Below are positions 9,063 through 19,493 of a DNA stretch of 64,000 bases, in pieces; within the stretch, counting starts at the first letter, position 1, and every line of letters starts with the position of its first letter. The notes beneath the pieces are model-generated. The model searched no databases. It had not been told where the DNA came from and saw nothing but the letters and a program-made list of their open reading frames with translations. The stretch covers positions 1 to 64,000 of the forward strand of contig NZ_CANMUW010000011.1 in the NCBI RefSeq assembly GCF_947501225.1. The letters run 5' to 3'. The position numbers and the translations under genes were made by a program. Source of the stretch: an uncultured Shewanella sp. (lineage in GTDB: Bacteria; Pseudomonadota; Gammaproteobacteria; Enterobacterales; Shewanellaceae).

Positions 9063-9075
9063 TGTCAAAATGACA
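9063..9075 (+). promoter_or_regulatory. Fourth NorR-like site, upstream of norR
   Basis: TGTCAAAATGACA contains GT (9064) - N7 - AC (9073) and is a perfect inverted repeat around its centre. It closely matches the site at 6576-6588. Its place about 130 bp before norR suggests NorR controls its own gene. Confidence 0.7.
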
Positions 9076-9207
9076 ACCACGTCCTACTCGGGTATCTTAC
9101 CCTTTCAGAGCCAATCCAAGGCTGATTGGCCCGATGGAAAGACAAGCATTGAGTGAACGGCGTGATGCCGATTGGTAAAATAGACAATACTCACCGGAGA
9201 CCTAAAG

Positions 9208-10758
9208 ATGGCCTTGAGTCAAACAGAGCTAACCCGTATCGCACTCGATATCACCTCAGGCCTGTCTAACCGGGATCGCTTCTCTCGTCTGCTCGATATC
9301 ATACGGCAAAACCTTAATTGCGACGCCGCAGCCCTGCTCGCCTTCCAGGGCCAACAGTTTATCCCTCTGGCGATAGATGGCCTCAACGCCGATGTGCTCG
9401 GGCGTCGCTTTCGACTCGATGAACACCCCAGACTCGAGGCGATCGCCCGCGCCGGTGATATCGTCAGGTTCCCCGCCGATAGCGACCTTGCCGATCCCTA
9501 TGATGGCTTGATCCCAAATCAGGGAGATGAGCTTAAGGTTCACGCCTGTATCGGCCTGCCCCTGTTTGCCAGCGAACGCTTAATCGGGGCCGTCACCATA
9601 GATGGCTTCGATCCCGATCAGTTCCGAAACTTCACCAATAACGAATTGAGAAGCCTGAGTGCAATCGCCGCAGTTTCACTTAACAATGCGCTGATGATAG
9701 ACAGACTCGAAAAAGCGGCGCTGCAATCACAGGATTCGGGCACTGTGATCAGTGTCGACAGCGATGTGGAGATGATCGGCCAATCGCGGACTATGCAGTC
9801 GCTCAACAAGGAGATTAAAGTTGTCGCCTCCACCGATCTTAATGTGCTCATCTTAGGTGAAACCGGTACGGGTAAAGAGCTTATCGCCAAGGCGGTGCAT
9901 CAGGGCTCTAATCGCAACGCCTCCCCCTTGGTGTATCTCAACTGCGCCGCACTCCCCGAGTCGGTAGCCGAAAGCGAACTCTTTGGCCATGTAAAGGGAG
10001 CTTTTACCGGCGCTATCAGTAACCGCAGCGGTAAATTTGAGCTCGCCGACAAAGGCACCCTGTTCCTCGATGAGATAGGCGAACTCCCGCTCACGTTGCA
10101 GGCCAAACTGCTAAGGGTGCTCCAGTATGGTGATATTCAAAAGATCGGTGATGATCGCAGCCGCAAGGTCGATGTGAGGATCATCGCAGCGACCAATAAG
10201 GACCTGAAGCAGGAGATCCTGGCGGGCCGTTTCCGTGCCGATCTTTACCACAGACTCAGCGTCTTTCCGCTCATGGTGCCACCGCTGCGTGAGCGAGACG
10301 ATGATATCACCCTCCTGTGCGGATATTTTGTCGAGCGATGCAGACAAAAACTGGGCATAAAGAACTTGAGCCTCAGCCCCGCAAGCCTGGGCCTGATGAA
10401 GCAGTATGATTGGCCGGGAAACATCCGCGAACTGGAGCATGCCCTGCACCGGGCCGCCGTTTTTGCTAAGGCACAAGCTAATGATGATCTGCCGCAGATC
10501 TTACCTCAACACTTTGACATGGCGGGACAAACGAATAGCAAGCAAACATCCCATACTCATGACGCTACACCCAGTTATCGGCTGCCATCCGCCGCCAGCC
10601 TTAAAGAGGCCACCGAGCAGTTTCAATCACAATATATCAACCAGATATTGGCGGAAAATAACGGTAAATGGGCGGCAACGGCGCGCCAGCTTAAGGTCGA
10701 CTCGGGAAATTTACACCGCCTTGCCAAGCGGTTAGGCCTAAAAAAGCAAAACCCTTAG
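9208..10758 (+). CDS. norR: NorR, NO-responsive sigma-54-dependent activator
   Basis: 516 aa with the NorR order of domains: GAF sensor (about 20-165) that binds NO through a non-haem iron, AAA+ domain with Walker A GETGTGKE near 217-224 and the sigma-54-contacting GAFTGA loop near 264-269, and a Fis-type HTH at the C-terminus (about 475-512). Length matches E. coli NorR (504 aa). GT-N7-AC sites upstream of the neighbouring NO reductase and of norR itself support the identity. Start ATG at 9208 is preceded by CGGAG. Confidence 0.95.
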   Translation: MALSQTELTRIALDITSGLSNRDRFSRLLDIIRQNLNCDAAALLAFQGQQFIPLAIDGLNADVLGRRFRLDEHPRLEAIARAGDIVRFPADSDLADPYDGLIPNQGDELKVHACIGLPLFASERLIGAVTIDGFDPDQFRNFTNNELRSLSAIAAVSLNNALMIDRLEKAALQSQDSGTVISVDSDVEMIGQSRTMQSLNKEIKVVASTDLNVLILGETGTGKELIAKAVHQGSNRNASPLVYLNCAALPESVAESELFGHVKGAFTGAISNRSGKFELADKGTLFLDEIGELPLTLQAKLLRVLQYGDIQKIGDDRSRKVDVRIIAATNKDLKQEILAGRFRADLYHRLSVFPLMVPPLRERDDDITLLCGYFVERCRQKLGIKNLSLSPASLGLMKQYDWPGNIRELEHALHRAAVFAKAQANDDLPQILPQHFDMAGQTNSKQTSHTHDATPSYRLPSAASLKEATEQFQSQYINQILAENNGKWAATARQLKVDSGNLHRLAKRLGLKKQNP

Positions 10759-10824
10759 CGATAATTCCATTGCTCAGGTAAAACTGTTATAAAAATAGCT
10801 ACCAGACCTCTGATTAAGCCACAA

Positions 10825-12330
10825 ATGAAAAAGGAAGTTTTCTCGGTCGCCGAATCGCTCTGCGCTGCGACAGGTCGCAGGTTTTATCGCGTCATCAGAA
10901 GCCTGTTAATGCCGAACATAATCGCCTCTGCTGCACTCGCCGCAGCTCTGCCGGCAAGCTGCACGGCCCGGGCCGATGAATCAGAGTTGCGGCAGATGGC
11001 TGCGCCTCTCTATGCCACCGAGAAGCAGATAGTATTTCACCGATTAGACAATGGGTTACAACTCAGGTTACTTCCTTTGTCCGGATCGCGACTCGTCTCT
11101 GTCGCGAGTCAATTCAGTGTCGGATCCAGAGATGAAACCCAGGGACAGACCGGCTATGCCCACCTGTTCGAACATATGCTGTTTAAGGGTAGTGAAAATG
11201 CACCGGGAGACAGCTATGCCCAAACTATGAGTTCCATGAGCGGACAGTTTAACGCCTCCACCTTTTTCGATTTCACCAACTACTACCTCACCATCCCGTC
11301 CCAGGCGCTGAGACTGGGGCTCTGGCTGGAGGCCGATAGGTTTATTCGACCGGCTCTGACAGATCAAACCGTCAAAAATCAGCAGGACACAGTACTCGAG
11401 GAGATGGCGACCAGCATAGATAATCAACCCTATGTGCGTAAGGCGATGGAGTTTCTGCTGACCCAGGCTCAGGGGACCCCCTATGGTCACGCCGTGATAG
11501 GAAGCCGGAAGGACATTCAGAGTGCAACCAAGGCGTCGCTCAAGCAGTTTCATCAGACTCACTACCGTCCCGATGCCATGCAACTCACTATCGTCGGAGA
11601 CATACCGCAAAACACATTGCAATGGGTAGAAGAGGAGTTTGGCGAGTGGAAAAATCCAGCTCAGGTAACGTCTCCTCCGATGCAGGTACAGTTTGAAAAT
11701 AAGCCGGTACATGGGGAGGTTGTCGATAAGAGAGGTCCCTGGCCGGCACTGTTACTCGCCTGGCATACGGTAGGACAGACACACGAGGATGCCGCCGCGG
11801 TCTCCCTGCTGGAGGCACACCTGTTCCAAAACCGTTCCAGCCTGATCAGGCAGAGCGGCTTAAGCGATCCAGAGCAGCTACTCACCTATTCGGTTCCGTT
11901 ATCCATGGAGCAGATGGGGGTCACCAACCTGGTTATGGTCCCCAGAGCAAAAACCTCTCTGGACAGACTGGCTGCGAATGTTGAGCAGATGATAGAGAAG
12001 ATAGCCTCAGATGGGATAAGTGAAGGTGAGCTGTCTCAACTCAAGGCAAACTGGCTTAATAAAAGATTACGGCTCCTCGACAGCCCGTCACTACTTGCAA
12101 GAAGCCTCTCAGCAAGCTTAAAACAGGATAGCCTGACACCACTGACCGGCCCCTGGGAGCGCATCTATGCCGTCAGCCCGCCCCAACTACAAGCCGTGGC
12201 CCAGTCCTACTTCTCTCAAGGTTATGTCAGGCTGGATCTGCTTCCCCCCTGGTATATCAGATGGACGAAAACAGTGCTCGAGTGGTTTCCGCAGGGGCTG
12301 AGTGACACCCTGGAGGATCTCGTTCTATGA
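10825..12330 (+). CDS. M16 family zinc metallopeptidase (catalytic partner)
   Basis: 501-aa exported peptidase. The inverted zinc motif HxxEH is HLFEH at about residues 113-117, with the downstream Glu ligand in VLEEMAT near 191. The hydrophobic stretch IIASAALAAALPASCTARA (about 31-50) looks like the core of a signal peptide, so the ATG at 10909 could be the true start; neither start has a strong ribosome site. It overlaps the next gene by 4 bp (ATGA). M16 proteins of this kind often work as a pair of one active and one inactive subunit, which fits here. Substrate unknown. Confidence 0.87.
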   Translation: MKKEVFSVAESLCAATGRRFYRVIRSLLMPNIIASAALAAALPASCTARADESELRQMAAPLYATEKQIVFHRLDNGLQLRLLPLSGSRLVSVASQFSVGSRDETQGQTGYAHLFEHMLFKGSENAPGDSYAQTMSSMSGQFNASTFFDFTNYYLTIPSQALRLGLWLEADRFIRPALTDQTVKNQQDTVLEEMATSIDNQPYVRKAMEFLLTQAQGTPYGHAVIGSRKDIQSATKASLKQFHQTHYRPDAMQLTIVGDIPQNTLQWVEEEFGEWKNPAQVTSPPMQVQFENKPVHGEVVDKRGPWPALLLAWHTVGQTHEDAAAVSLLEAHLFQNRSSLIRQSGLSDPEQLLTYSVPLSMEQMGVTNLVMVPRAKTSLDRLAANVEQMIEKIASDGISEGELSQLKANWLNKRLRLLDSPSLLARSLSASLKQDSLTPLTGPWERIYAVSPPQLQAVAQSYFSQGYVRLDLLPPWYIRWTKTVLEWFPQGLSDTLEDLVL

Positions 12331-13799
12331 TAAGGTTGAAATCGATATTGCTTCCTCTCACGCTGTTAATGCCGATGCTCGGCTGCCAGCAGACCAAGTT
12401 AGTATTCACCGACACACAAGCGCCTGTCATATCTCAGTTCGAATCCATCGAAGGCGCGCCTGAATTCAGCCCTTTTGCTGAATCATCGACAGAGGATGGA
12501 AGCGGCTCTGGCGGAGCTCAAGCCGAAGTCACGCCGCTGGCATCCAATTTCACCCTACATACGTTTCCCGCCAGCCACTCCGGACTGCACTATATCAGCT
12601 TAGTGTTAATTAATTCCCAGCGCCCCTTCAAGGATATCGATGTTCTCAACACCGCGCTCTATCACAGGGCAAACTGGTTATCGGCAATACAGCCGCTGTC
12701 ATGTATCGAAAGCCTGAAGGTAAGAGCCGGGATGCACAGCATAGCGCTGCAGATGGCCTGTCCACCCGATGAACTTGAACCGGCGCTCTCGCTCTTGGCG
12801 GCAAGTTGGCAGGATAGCGCCTTCGATGAACTGGATATAGACACGGTACGCAGACAGCTAAAACTGAACAAACATATTAACGCCTATACCGGCTCTGAGA
12901 TAGAGAAGGTATGGGCCAGACAGATATTAGGCAATAGCCACCCCTACAACTTAGCCCTCAACAACAAGGCGCTACAGCAAGCGCTCACGCAATCCGACTT
13001 AAACCAGATACAAGATACGATATTGCCCGGCTCCGGTTGGCACCTGCTAATCTCAGGACAGGCTTCGGAGGGGAGTGGGCGTCTCGAGGCGCTCGCTGTG
13101 CGTCTGGCACAGCGGCTCCCACACAGCCGCTCAACGCGAGCACAAACCACTATCGGCAGCGATACTGCCAGCACAGATGCAGTATCGAAGAGGCGGCTCT
13201 TTCTCATCGATGCACCGGGTGCCGTCCAGACTCAGGTCAGAGTCGGGTATCGCTTGCCGTTAGCCGATGACCCCCTCAACTGTCACACCTTGGCAAACTG
13301 GTTGGGCCGAAGCTTCTCGGGTCGATTGTACTTCGACCTGAGAGAGATGCGTGGTTTAACCTACGGCATTTACGGCCGCTGTTATGATAACCCTCAGGCG
13401 CGCACACTGAAATTTTATGGCAGTACTCAGCTTCAACATACCGGTGCCTTCGTCTCCGGCATACTGGATCACCTTAAGCTTGCGATGGATGAACCGGTAC
13501 AAGAGAGAGAGCTAGGTGCAATTAAGCGCTTCGAAAAGAGTAAATATCTGCTGACCAAGCGTTCCATGGCGGCGATGCAGGCGAATTACATCAAGCGGCT
13601 GACGTTAGCGCAGGGCAGTGATGAGGTGATGCGTCAGCAACAGGCAATTGCGACCCTCTCCCCCTCGAAGTTACAGCAGATGGCTCATGGCGTCTTCAAT
13701 GTCCCCCCCATGATTCTTCTGCGTGGCGATGCCGATCTCATTGTCGAAGATCTTGAAAGCAAACTTCCCGATTGGCAGATAATATTGCTCACCCCCTGA
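12327..13799 (+). CDS. M16-like lipoprotein lacking the zinc motif (non-catalytic partner)
   Basis: 490 aa with a lipoprotein signal (lipobox MLGC, Cys19). Two M16-type halves can be followed; the C-terminal half carries the family's R/Y substrate-pocket region (SGRLYFDLREMRGLTYGIYG). At the place of HxxEH it reads YHRANWL, so it should be catalytically dead. ATGA overlap with the active M16 gene implies translational coupling and a heterodimer, probably anchored in the outer-membrane inner leaflet. This mirrors known pairs such as the PqqL/YmxG-like and mitochondrial MPP alpha/beta arrangements. Confidence 0.82.
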   Translation: MIRLKSILLPLTLLMPMLGCQQTKLVFTDTQAPVISQFESIEGAPEFSPFAESSTEDGSGSGGAQAEVTPLASNFTLHTFPASHSGLHYISLVLINSQRPFKDIDVLNTALYHRANWLSAIQPLSCIESLKVRAGMHSIALQMACPPDELEPALSLLAASWQDSAFDELDIDTVRRQLKLNKHINAYTGSEIEKVWARQILGNSHPYNLALNNKALQQALTQSDLNQIQDTILPGSGWHLLISGQASEGSGRLEALAVRLAQRLPHSRSTRAQTTIGSDTASTDAVSKRRLFLIDAPGAVQTQVRVGYRLPLADDPLNCHTLANWLGRSFSGRLYFDLREMRGLTYGIYGRCYDNPQARTLKFYGSTQLQHTGAFVSGILDHLKLAMDEPVQERELGAIKRFEKSKYLLTKRSMAAMQANYIKRLTLAQGSDEVMRQQQAIATLSPSKLQQMAHGVFNVPPMILLRGDADLIVEDLESKLPDWQIILLTP

Positions 13800-13803
13800 C
13801 GAT

Positions 13804-13830
13804 AAGCCTGGTCTTCACAGGCTTCTTCTC
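13804..13830 (+). terminator. Weak terminator after the M16 pair
   Basis: AAGCCTG / CAGGCTT 7-bp stem with a 7-nt loop, followed by a pyrimidine-rich tail (cttctctg) rather than a clean T run. Confidence 0.5.
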
Positions 13831-13953
13831 TGCACCGGCATATCAGGAGCCCCCTCTGAGCGCCGAAGTAAAGCGGTATACTCCCCGTGATCCTGCCCCC
13901 AACTGAAGATAGTGAACTAATATTGAAGATGAAGTTTATCTATAGGGGGCACT

Positions 13954-16041
13954 ATGATTCAATTTTCCAGCATAAGGCACCAGATATTACTCTTTGCAAC
14001 AACAAGCTTGCTTGCTGTCACCTTAGCCATCATCGGCTATGGCTACGTCTCAAACCAGTCTCTGCGCCATGAGGTCCATGACAGCGTATTGAACCAGGTT
14101 CAGGAGCAGGTCATAGAGAATATTAATTTAGCCGCACAACAAGAGGCATTAAAAATTAATGCCTCATTCGACCATGCCATGGATATTGCCACCTCTGTTG
14201 CCGGTGGATTATCTCCCGAGAGGCCCGGCCTGAGCAGAGATCAGTTCAACAGTATGCTTAAAAATCTGGTCAAAAATAACCACGACATTTTAGGTATATA
14301 TACAGGTTGGGAAACCGATCGATTCGATGGGCTTGATTTCGAGAATACCGATAACCGCTATTCACTCCCCGAGGGTAATTTCGCCCCTTACTGGACCCGT
14401 TCGGCTTCGGGCAAAATTGATCTTCAACCGCTAAGTGGCTTCTATTCAGAAAAGCTTACGGCCACAGGTATCAGGAGCTCAGAATGGTACCTGTGCCCTA
14501 TGGAGACTCTAACGGCTTGCGTTATCGATCCCGCCTCCTATGAAGTCCAGGGGGTCGATACACTACTAAGCTCTTTTGTTGCCCCCGTTATTCGTGATGG
14601 TCAGTATGTCGGTATGGTCGGTGTCGATTACTCACTGAACTTCTTGCAGCAATTAGCGACACAAGCGGCGGGCAATCTGTTTAACGGTGCCGCCAGAGTG
14701 ATTATTCTCAGCCCCAGAGGACTCATCAGCGCCGATAGCAGCAATAAGAGCAATATCAGTAAGTCTGTCACCAGTACAGACATTAACTCACTCGTCTCCT
14801 CCAGACAGAAACAGCAAACCTCAATCACAGACAGCAGCATTATCGCCAGTAAAACCTTTGCCGTTACCGGCACGAACACCCAATGGGAGATTCTTATTCA
14901 GGTGCCCAAAGAGCTGGCATTAGCCAAAGCCAATATCATCGTTGAGCAACTTGAGGTCGGTTTTGCCGATAACCTGACCGGACAGCTGCTGGTTGGGTGT
15001 ATCGCCGCCCTTTTTGGCATGCTACTCATCTGGCTGATGTCGGGCTCGATAAACCGCCCTATTCGCGAATTAGTCGACGTCGTTGCCAACTTAACGCAAT
15101 CGGGTGGTGACTTAACCCAGGAGATAAAAATATCCCGCAGAGATGAGACAGGGCAGCTCGCGACTCACCTTAATACCTTTATCGCAAATGTACGCTCGAT
15201 TGTATCAGATGTGGCCAACAGCATGAGTGAACTGACCCATAGCGCCGAACGTAATGCGGCCCTCTCCGAATCCGGAAGAGAGCAGATCAGCACGCAACAG
15301 ATGGAGATAGAGCAGGTCGTCACCGCCACCAATGAGATGTCATCTACGGCTCACAGCGTCTCCGACAACGCCCAGGTCACCGCCGACTCAGTATCGAGCA
15401 CACAGAGGTCGGTATCGAAAGGACAGGAGGTGGTTCAGGCAAACGCCGAGGGCTTACAATCTCTCTTTGAACAGGTCAACCACGCCTCTAATGAGATCGT
15501 CGAGCTTGAGAAGCAAACAGAGAGTATCGGTTCAATTCTGGATGTCATCCGCAACATCTCAGAGCAGACGAATCTGCTGGCACTCAATGCCGCTATCGAA
15601 GCGGCACGAGCCGGCGAACAGGGGCGGGGCTTTGCCGTTGTAGCAGACGAAGTGCGGGTGCTGGCAACCCGAACCGCAGACTCAACAGATGAGATACAGC
15701 TGATGATCGACGCACTCAGAAGTAAGAGTAAACAGGCGGTGAGTACCATGAGTGAAAGCACAGAGCTGAGTCAAACCTGCTTAACCCATGCGAACCAGGC
15801 CGTAGAGGAGCTCGATGAGGTGAGTACTCAAAGTAGTAAAATTCAGGATATGGCGCATCAGATTGCCAGTGCGGCAGAGGAGCAGGCGGCAGTGACCGAG
15901 GAGGTGAACCGCAATATCGTCGCTATCAATGATGCGGCCGAATCTTTAGCTCAGGGGGCCATATCGGCTCAGGAGGAGAGTAGCAGCTCGGCCAGACTCG
16001 TCGATGAAGTTAACAAAAAGATTAACCATTTTCGTTACTGA
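13954..16041 (+). CDS. Methyl-accepting chemotaxis protein with periplasmic Cache sensor
   Basis: 695-aa chemoreceptor. TM1 is at about 10-32 and TM2 at 343-363; between them is a ~310-residue double-Cache-like ligand domain (features [22 protein letters not shown]). A HAMP region follows (~365-420), then the coiled-coil signalling domain with the conserved hairpin [20 protein letters not shown] near 537-556, which contacts CheA/CheW. The ATG at 13954 has AGGGGG 5 nt upstream; an out-of-frame ATG just before it is not used. Ligand unknown. Monocistronic. Confidence 0.93.
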   Translation: MIQFSSIRHQILLFATTSLLAVTLAIIGYGYVSNQSLRHEVHDSVLNQVQEQVIENINLAAQQEALKINASFDHAMDIATSVAGGLSPERPGLSRDQFNSMLKNLVKNNHDILGIYTGWETDRFDGLDFENTDNRYSLPEGNFAPYWTRSASGKIDLQPLSGFYSEKLTATGIRSSEWYLCPMETLTACVIDPASYEVQGVDTLLSSFVAPVIRDGQYVGMVGVDYSLNFLQQLATQAAGNLFNGAARVIILSPRGLISADSSNKSNISKSVTSTDINSLVSSRQKQQTSITDSSIIASKTFAVTGTNTQWEILIQVPKELALAKANIIVEQLEVGFADNLTGQLLVGCIAALFGMLLIWLMSGSINRPIRELVDVVANLTQSGGDLTQEIKISRRDETGQLATHLNTFIANVRSIVSDVANSMSELTHSAERNAALSESGREQISTQQMEIEQVVTATNEMSSTAHSVSDNAQVTADSVSSTQRSVSKGQEVVQANAEGLQSLFEQVNHASNEIVELEKQTESIGSILDVIRNISEQTNLLALNAAIEAARAGEQGRGFAVVADEVRVLATRTADSTDEIQLMIDALRSKSKQAVSTMSESTELSQTCLTHANQAVEELDEVSTQSSKIQDMAHQIASAAEEQAAVTEEVNRNIVAINDAAESLAQGAISAQEESSSSARLVDEVNKKINHFRY

Positions 16042-16073
16042 AGCCCCCCAAGCTCAGTATATTTAAGCTCCCG

Positions 16074-16098
16074 ATAAGGCTCGTATTTCGAGCCTTAT
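16074..16098 (+). terminator. Stem-loop after the chemoreceptor gene
   Basis: Perfect 10-bp stem ATAAGGCTCG / CGAGCCTTAT with loop TATTT. The tail (taatctgctc) is poor in T, so termination strength is uncertain. Confidence 0.6.
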
Positions 16099-16218
16099 TA
16101 ATCTGCTCTACCTGCATTTTTCCCGCCGACTCTATGCTCCCCATTCACAAAATTGTTTGCTTTTTTATCGAACCGAACAAGACTTAAAAGAGGTGTTTTC
16201 GAGAAGTAGGGGTTACCG

Positions 16219-18459
16219 ATGAGCCAGAGACTGTTAATCATTTTTTCAGCCCTACTTATTGTTATATCTGGTTGCGAGCAGGACCCTTTGGTAAAACGCC
16301 AGGTGAAAGCTGTGGCACCAATGAATCAGGAAAACACGTTATTACAGATAGATAAGCACATTAGTCTGACTCCAAGACCACAAGAGACCTTCTCTTTTCC
16401 TATACAGCTGGGAGAAGTGGGCCCCGCCGATAGCCTCTACTCGGGTAAGCGCCAATATCCATTTTTCTGCATGACTGTAGATGCCGGTCTCGGACAACCT
16501 CTGGTGGATAATGAACGGGGCTATGGAGTGCCGGTATACGACGATAATGAGCAGCTTATAGGTTACAGCAAGGACTGCCTCATCAGGTCGAGGTTGGACT
16601 ACTTCTACGCCGTGGCCGGAGACGTAGATGATGACGATTCAATCAGGCCCTATGATCCGGATAATCCACCGGCTAGCTCGAGTATCGCCCATACGGAGAT
16701 CGCTGGAAAACTCGTTCCTGAGATCTATCGCCTAGAGAGGGGCAGCATCAACCGTTATATCTATCATATCGTCATGTTAGTACCTGAATATGGCATGGGT
16801 AACCGCAATATTAAGCAGTACTGGAACCAGAAGTTACTCTATCAATTTAAGGGCGGATCCAGTATCGGTTTCCGTCAGGGACAGATGGGAGCCGAGCGAT
16901 TCATCGGCAGGCGTCGCTCCCTGCTGTCTCAGGGATATGCCGTCGTCGGCTCCAGCGGTAACGACACCAGCTACTCCTATAACATGTTGCTGGCCGAGGA
17001 TACTGCAAGAAGGGTCAAGAAACAGTTCACCTCCCTCTATGGTGATCCCATATACACCCTTGGCATAGGCGGCTCAGGTGGAGCATTGGCCCAATACCTG
17101 ATAGCACAAAACAGCGAAGGGATACTGGATGGGCTGATGCCGCTCTACAGCTATCCGGATATGGTTTCTCAATCAATATTCATCCTGGACTGTGACCTGC
17201 TGCAGCATTACTTCAATATTACCGCCAGTGACAATGATAAGTGGCGGGACTGGGAACAGAGAGAGAAGATCGAAGGGATGAATGGCATCAACGATTTTAG
17301 TCATCCCTATACCTTTCTCGTGCCTCTCAATCAGATTGTGGCGGGAGTATGGCCATCTATGCCCAGTGGGAGCAGCGAATGTGTCTACTCCTGGTTTATC
17401 GCCTCAACCTTCTTCTACAACCCCAAACAGGGATTCATTAAGCCCTTCTTCTCTGACGATGTAAAAGAGCAGGTCAACTGGACCTACTGGCAGGATCTGG
17501 CACAGATCTATGGTGTCGATAACAAAGGTTTCGCACGTACGACCTGGGGCAACGAGGGGGTTCAATATGGCCTGATGGCACTTCGCCGGGGTGATATCAG
17601 TATCGAAGAGTTTATCCACCTAAACCAGTATATCGGCTCCTGGGTACCCCAGGATAAGATGAGAAAAGAGACCGCCTTCACCCCCTTGGGGATGAAGTTT
17701 CCTCTCTGGTTAAGCCTCTGGAGCCGAAACAACATCACCGAGCCCTCGCCGGATATTGCCAAACGAAAACCGGCCGACCCGCAAGCGATCGCGAATGGCT
17801 ATCGATATGGACAGATATTTATCGGCAAGGCGGAGCTGCCAATACTGGAGATCCGCCACTACCTGGAAGATGAGCTCAATATGCACCACACGGCCGCTTC
17901 ATTTGAGAGCCGCCTCAGGATACAGAGTTATCAGGGGCATAACGATAATCAGGTGATCTGGATATCTCATAAGGATTACACCCCAATCAAGGAGGGGGTT
18001 GAGTATTTAGATCGCTGGTTGATGACGCTAATGAGCTCGGATGATAAAGATCCGATAGCGGCAAAACCAGAGTCCCTTCGCGATGCCTGCATCGGAAGTC
18101 AGGGAGAGGTCCTGTTCGAAGGCGAGCGTGTCTGGGACGGAGAATGGAACAACAAGCCTGTCGGCAAGTGCAGTAAAGTCTTCCCCCCCTACAGTAATAT
18201 CCGGGTTCAGGCCGGCGGTCCCTGGGAGGGGAGTATCTTTAAGTGTGGCCGGATCCCTGTGGCCGATGCCATATCCAACGGCATTTATGGGGGGCTGGCT
18301 ATGGGGTCATACCGGCAGAAGTTAGAAGCGATATTTCCCGGCGGGGTCTGTGACTATGATCAAGGTGATATCGCCAGGCCTGATCTAGGGTTAACTCCGG
18401 TGCTACAGGCAAAACAGAACCCTAAAAACAATCACAGCGATCGGGCTCAAGCCAAATAA
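16219..18459 (+). CDS. Large lipoprotein with alpha/beta-hydrolase-like nucleophile motif (DUF6351-like)
   Basis: 746 aa with a lipoprotein signal (ISGC, Cys19). Residues around 280-287 read GIGGSGGAL, a GxSxG-type nucleophile elbow, preceded by a segment YAVVGSSGNDT typical of serine hydrolases. The C-terminal region has HNDNQV, which could hold the catalytic His. The overall layout resembles the DUF6351 family, but I am not certain of the family name. Envelope-anchored esterase/depolymerase-type activity is inferred. Good ribosome site is lacking (GGGGTTACCG before ATG). Stands alone between the chemoreceptor and the FetB-like gene. Confidence 0.65.
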   Translation: MSQRLLIIFSALLIVISGCEQDPLVKRQVKAVAPMNQENTLLQIDKHISLTPRPQETFSFPIQLGEVGPADSLYSGKRQYPFFCMTVDAGLGQPLVDNERGYGVPVYDDNEQLIGYSKDCLIRSRLDYFYAVAGDVDDDDSIRPYDPDNPPASSSIAHTEIAGKLVPEIYRLERGSINRYIYHIVMLVPEYGMGNRNIKQYWNQKLLYQFKGGSSIGFRQGQMGAERFIGRRRSLLSQGYAVVGSSGNDTSYSYNMLLAEDTARRVKKQFTSLYGDPIYTLGIGGSGGALAQYLIAQNSEGILDGLMPLYSYPDMVSQSIFILDCDLLQHYFNITASDNDKWRDWEQREKIEGMNGINDFSHPYTFLVPLNQIVAGVWPSMPSGSSECVYSWFIASTFFYNPKQGFIKPFFSDDVKEQVNWTYWQDLAQIYGVDNKGFARTTWGNEGVQYGLMALRRGDISIEEFIHLNQYIGSWVPQDKMRKETAFTPLGMKFPLWLSLWSRNNITEPSPDIAKRKPADPQAIANGYRYGQIFIGKAELPILEIRHYLEDELNMHHTAASFESRLRIQSYQGHNDNQVIWISHKDYTPIKEGVEYLDRWLMTLMSSDDKDPIAAKPESLRDACIGSQGEVLFEGERVWDGEWNNKPVGKCSKVFPPYSNIRVQAGGPWEGSIFKCGRIPVADAISNGIYGGLAMGSYRQKLEAIFPGGVCDYDQGDIARPDLGLTPVLQAKQNPKNNHSDRAQAK

Positions 18460-18480
18460 TCACCGCCTCCCCCTCTATGG

Positions 18481-18503
18481 CCCCTGAATCACATATTCAG
18501 GGG
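18481..18503. repeat. Inverted repeat after the hydrolase-like gene
   Basis: Perfect 9-bp stem CCCCTGAAT / ATTCAGGGG with loop CACAT. There is no T run, so it is listed as a stem-loop and not as a clear terminator. It lies 22 bp past the stop codon. Confidence 0.6.
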
Positions 18504-18661
18504 CATAGCATGACGACTTATGACTCTCACCCAATAACTCAGCTCCACGCTCCCCATCGAGTTCACCAGCATTGAGAGCAAGGCGACGCCGGCTATTTTG
18601 ACCTCCGGCTGAATTAATCATAAGATCCCTTATCCCTGTGATAATTAAGAGCCTAATAACA

Positions 18662-19453
18662 ATGGGATCGACCATAGATATCAGTTGGATCCAGTTAGCC
18701 CTGTTTATGTCGGTGCTGCTTATTCCTCTGCTCATCAATCACAGGTTTGAGCTAAGGTTGGGGCGTGAGATCTCGATTGCTGTGGCGCGAATGACGCTGC
18801 AACTCATCCTGGTCGGCTTATATCTGGAGTTCCTGTTTAATCTCAACAGCCCACTGTTAAACCTGCTCTGGTTAGCCATTATGCTGCTCATAGGAGCCAG
18901 CGCGATCATAGGCGGCGTAAAATTGCCAAAACGCGTACTCTATTTGCCGGTCTTATCGGGATTAATGATTGCAATAACCCCCCTCATGTTTATTCTGCTG
19001 TTTATCCTGCTGAAACCAGAGCCCATCTTCAGCGCACAATACACGATTCCGCTCGCCGGCATGCTGCTTGGTAACTGCCTCAGCGGAAATATTGTCGCCC
19101 TGCAGCGACTATTTTCAGCCTTTGAAGAGAAGCGGATGGAGTATGAAGGAGTATTAGCCCTCGGTGGCAGGCCTTATCAGGCGGCATACCCTTTCGTTCA
19201 ATCGGCCCTGAAGCAGTCTTTGGCTCCGATTCTGGCCTCAATGACCACCACAGGACTGGTCACCCTGCCGGGCATGATGACGGGTCAGATCCTGGGAGGC
19301 AGCGATCCTATGATCGCAATCAAGTACCAATTGGTCATACTGGTTGCGATATTCGTCATGTTGAGTGTCTCTGTGACCATATCACTCGTGTTATCGGTGA
19401 GAGCCAGCATCGAAACAACAGGCTTCATCAAGATTCATATAAACAAGAAGTAG
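18662..19453 (+). CDS. FetB/YbbM-like ABC transporter permease (orphan)
   Basis: About 263 aa with some seven TM helices, matching the FetB (UPF0014) family, whose E. coli member exports iron together with the ATPase FetA. The family-typical segment VTLPGMMTGQILGGSDPMIAIKYQ is clear in the second half. I place the start at ATG 18662, giving an N-terminus like FetB; a GTG eight codons upstream (18638) is also in frame. No FetA-like ATPase gene is adjacent, which is unusual. Confidence 0.85.
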   Translation: MGSTIDISWIQLALFMSVLLIPLLINHRFELRLGREISIAVARMTLQLILVGLYLEFLFNLNSPLLNLLWLAIMLLIGASAIIGGVKLPKRVLYLPVLSGLMIAITPLMFILLFILLKPEPIFSAQYTIPLAGMLLGNCLSGNIVALQRLFSAFEEKRMEYEGVLALGGRPYQAAYPFVQSALKQSLAPILASMTTTGLVTLPGMMTGQILGGSDPMIAIKYQLVILVAIFVMLSVSVTISLVLSVRASIETTGFIKIHINKK

Positions 19454-19493
19454 TTATGCTTAAGGGAAGCAGAGGATAGTATCAGGATCGACG

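Noticed and set aside
18475..18738. 87-aa minus-strand frame across the FetB-like gene start
   Set aside because: Overlaps the FetB-like gene and a stem-loop; no domain or ribosome site. It could be a trace of an old repeat but I cannot support that.
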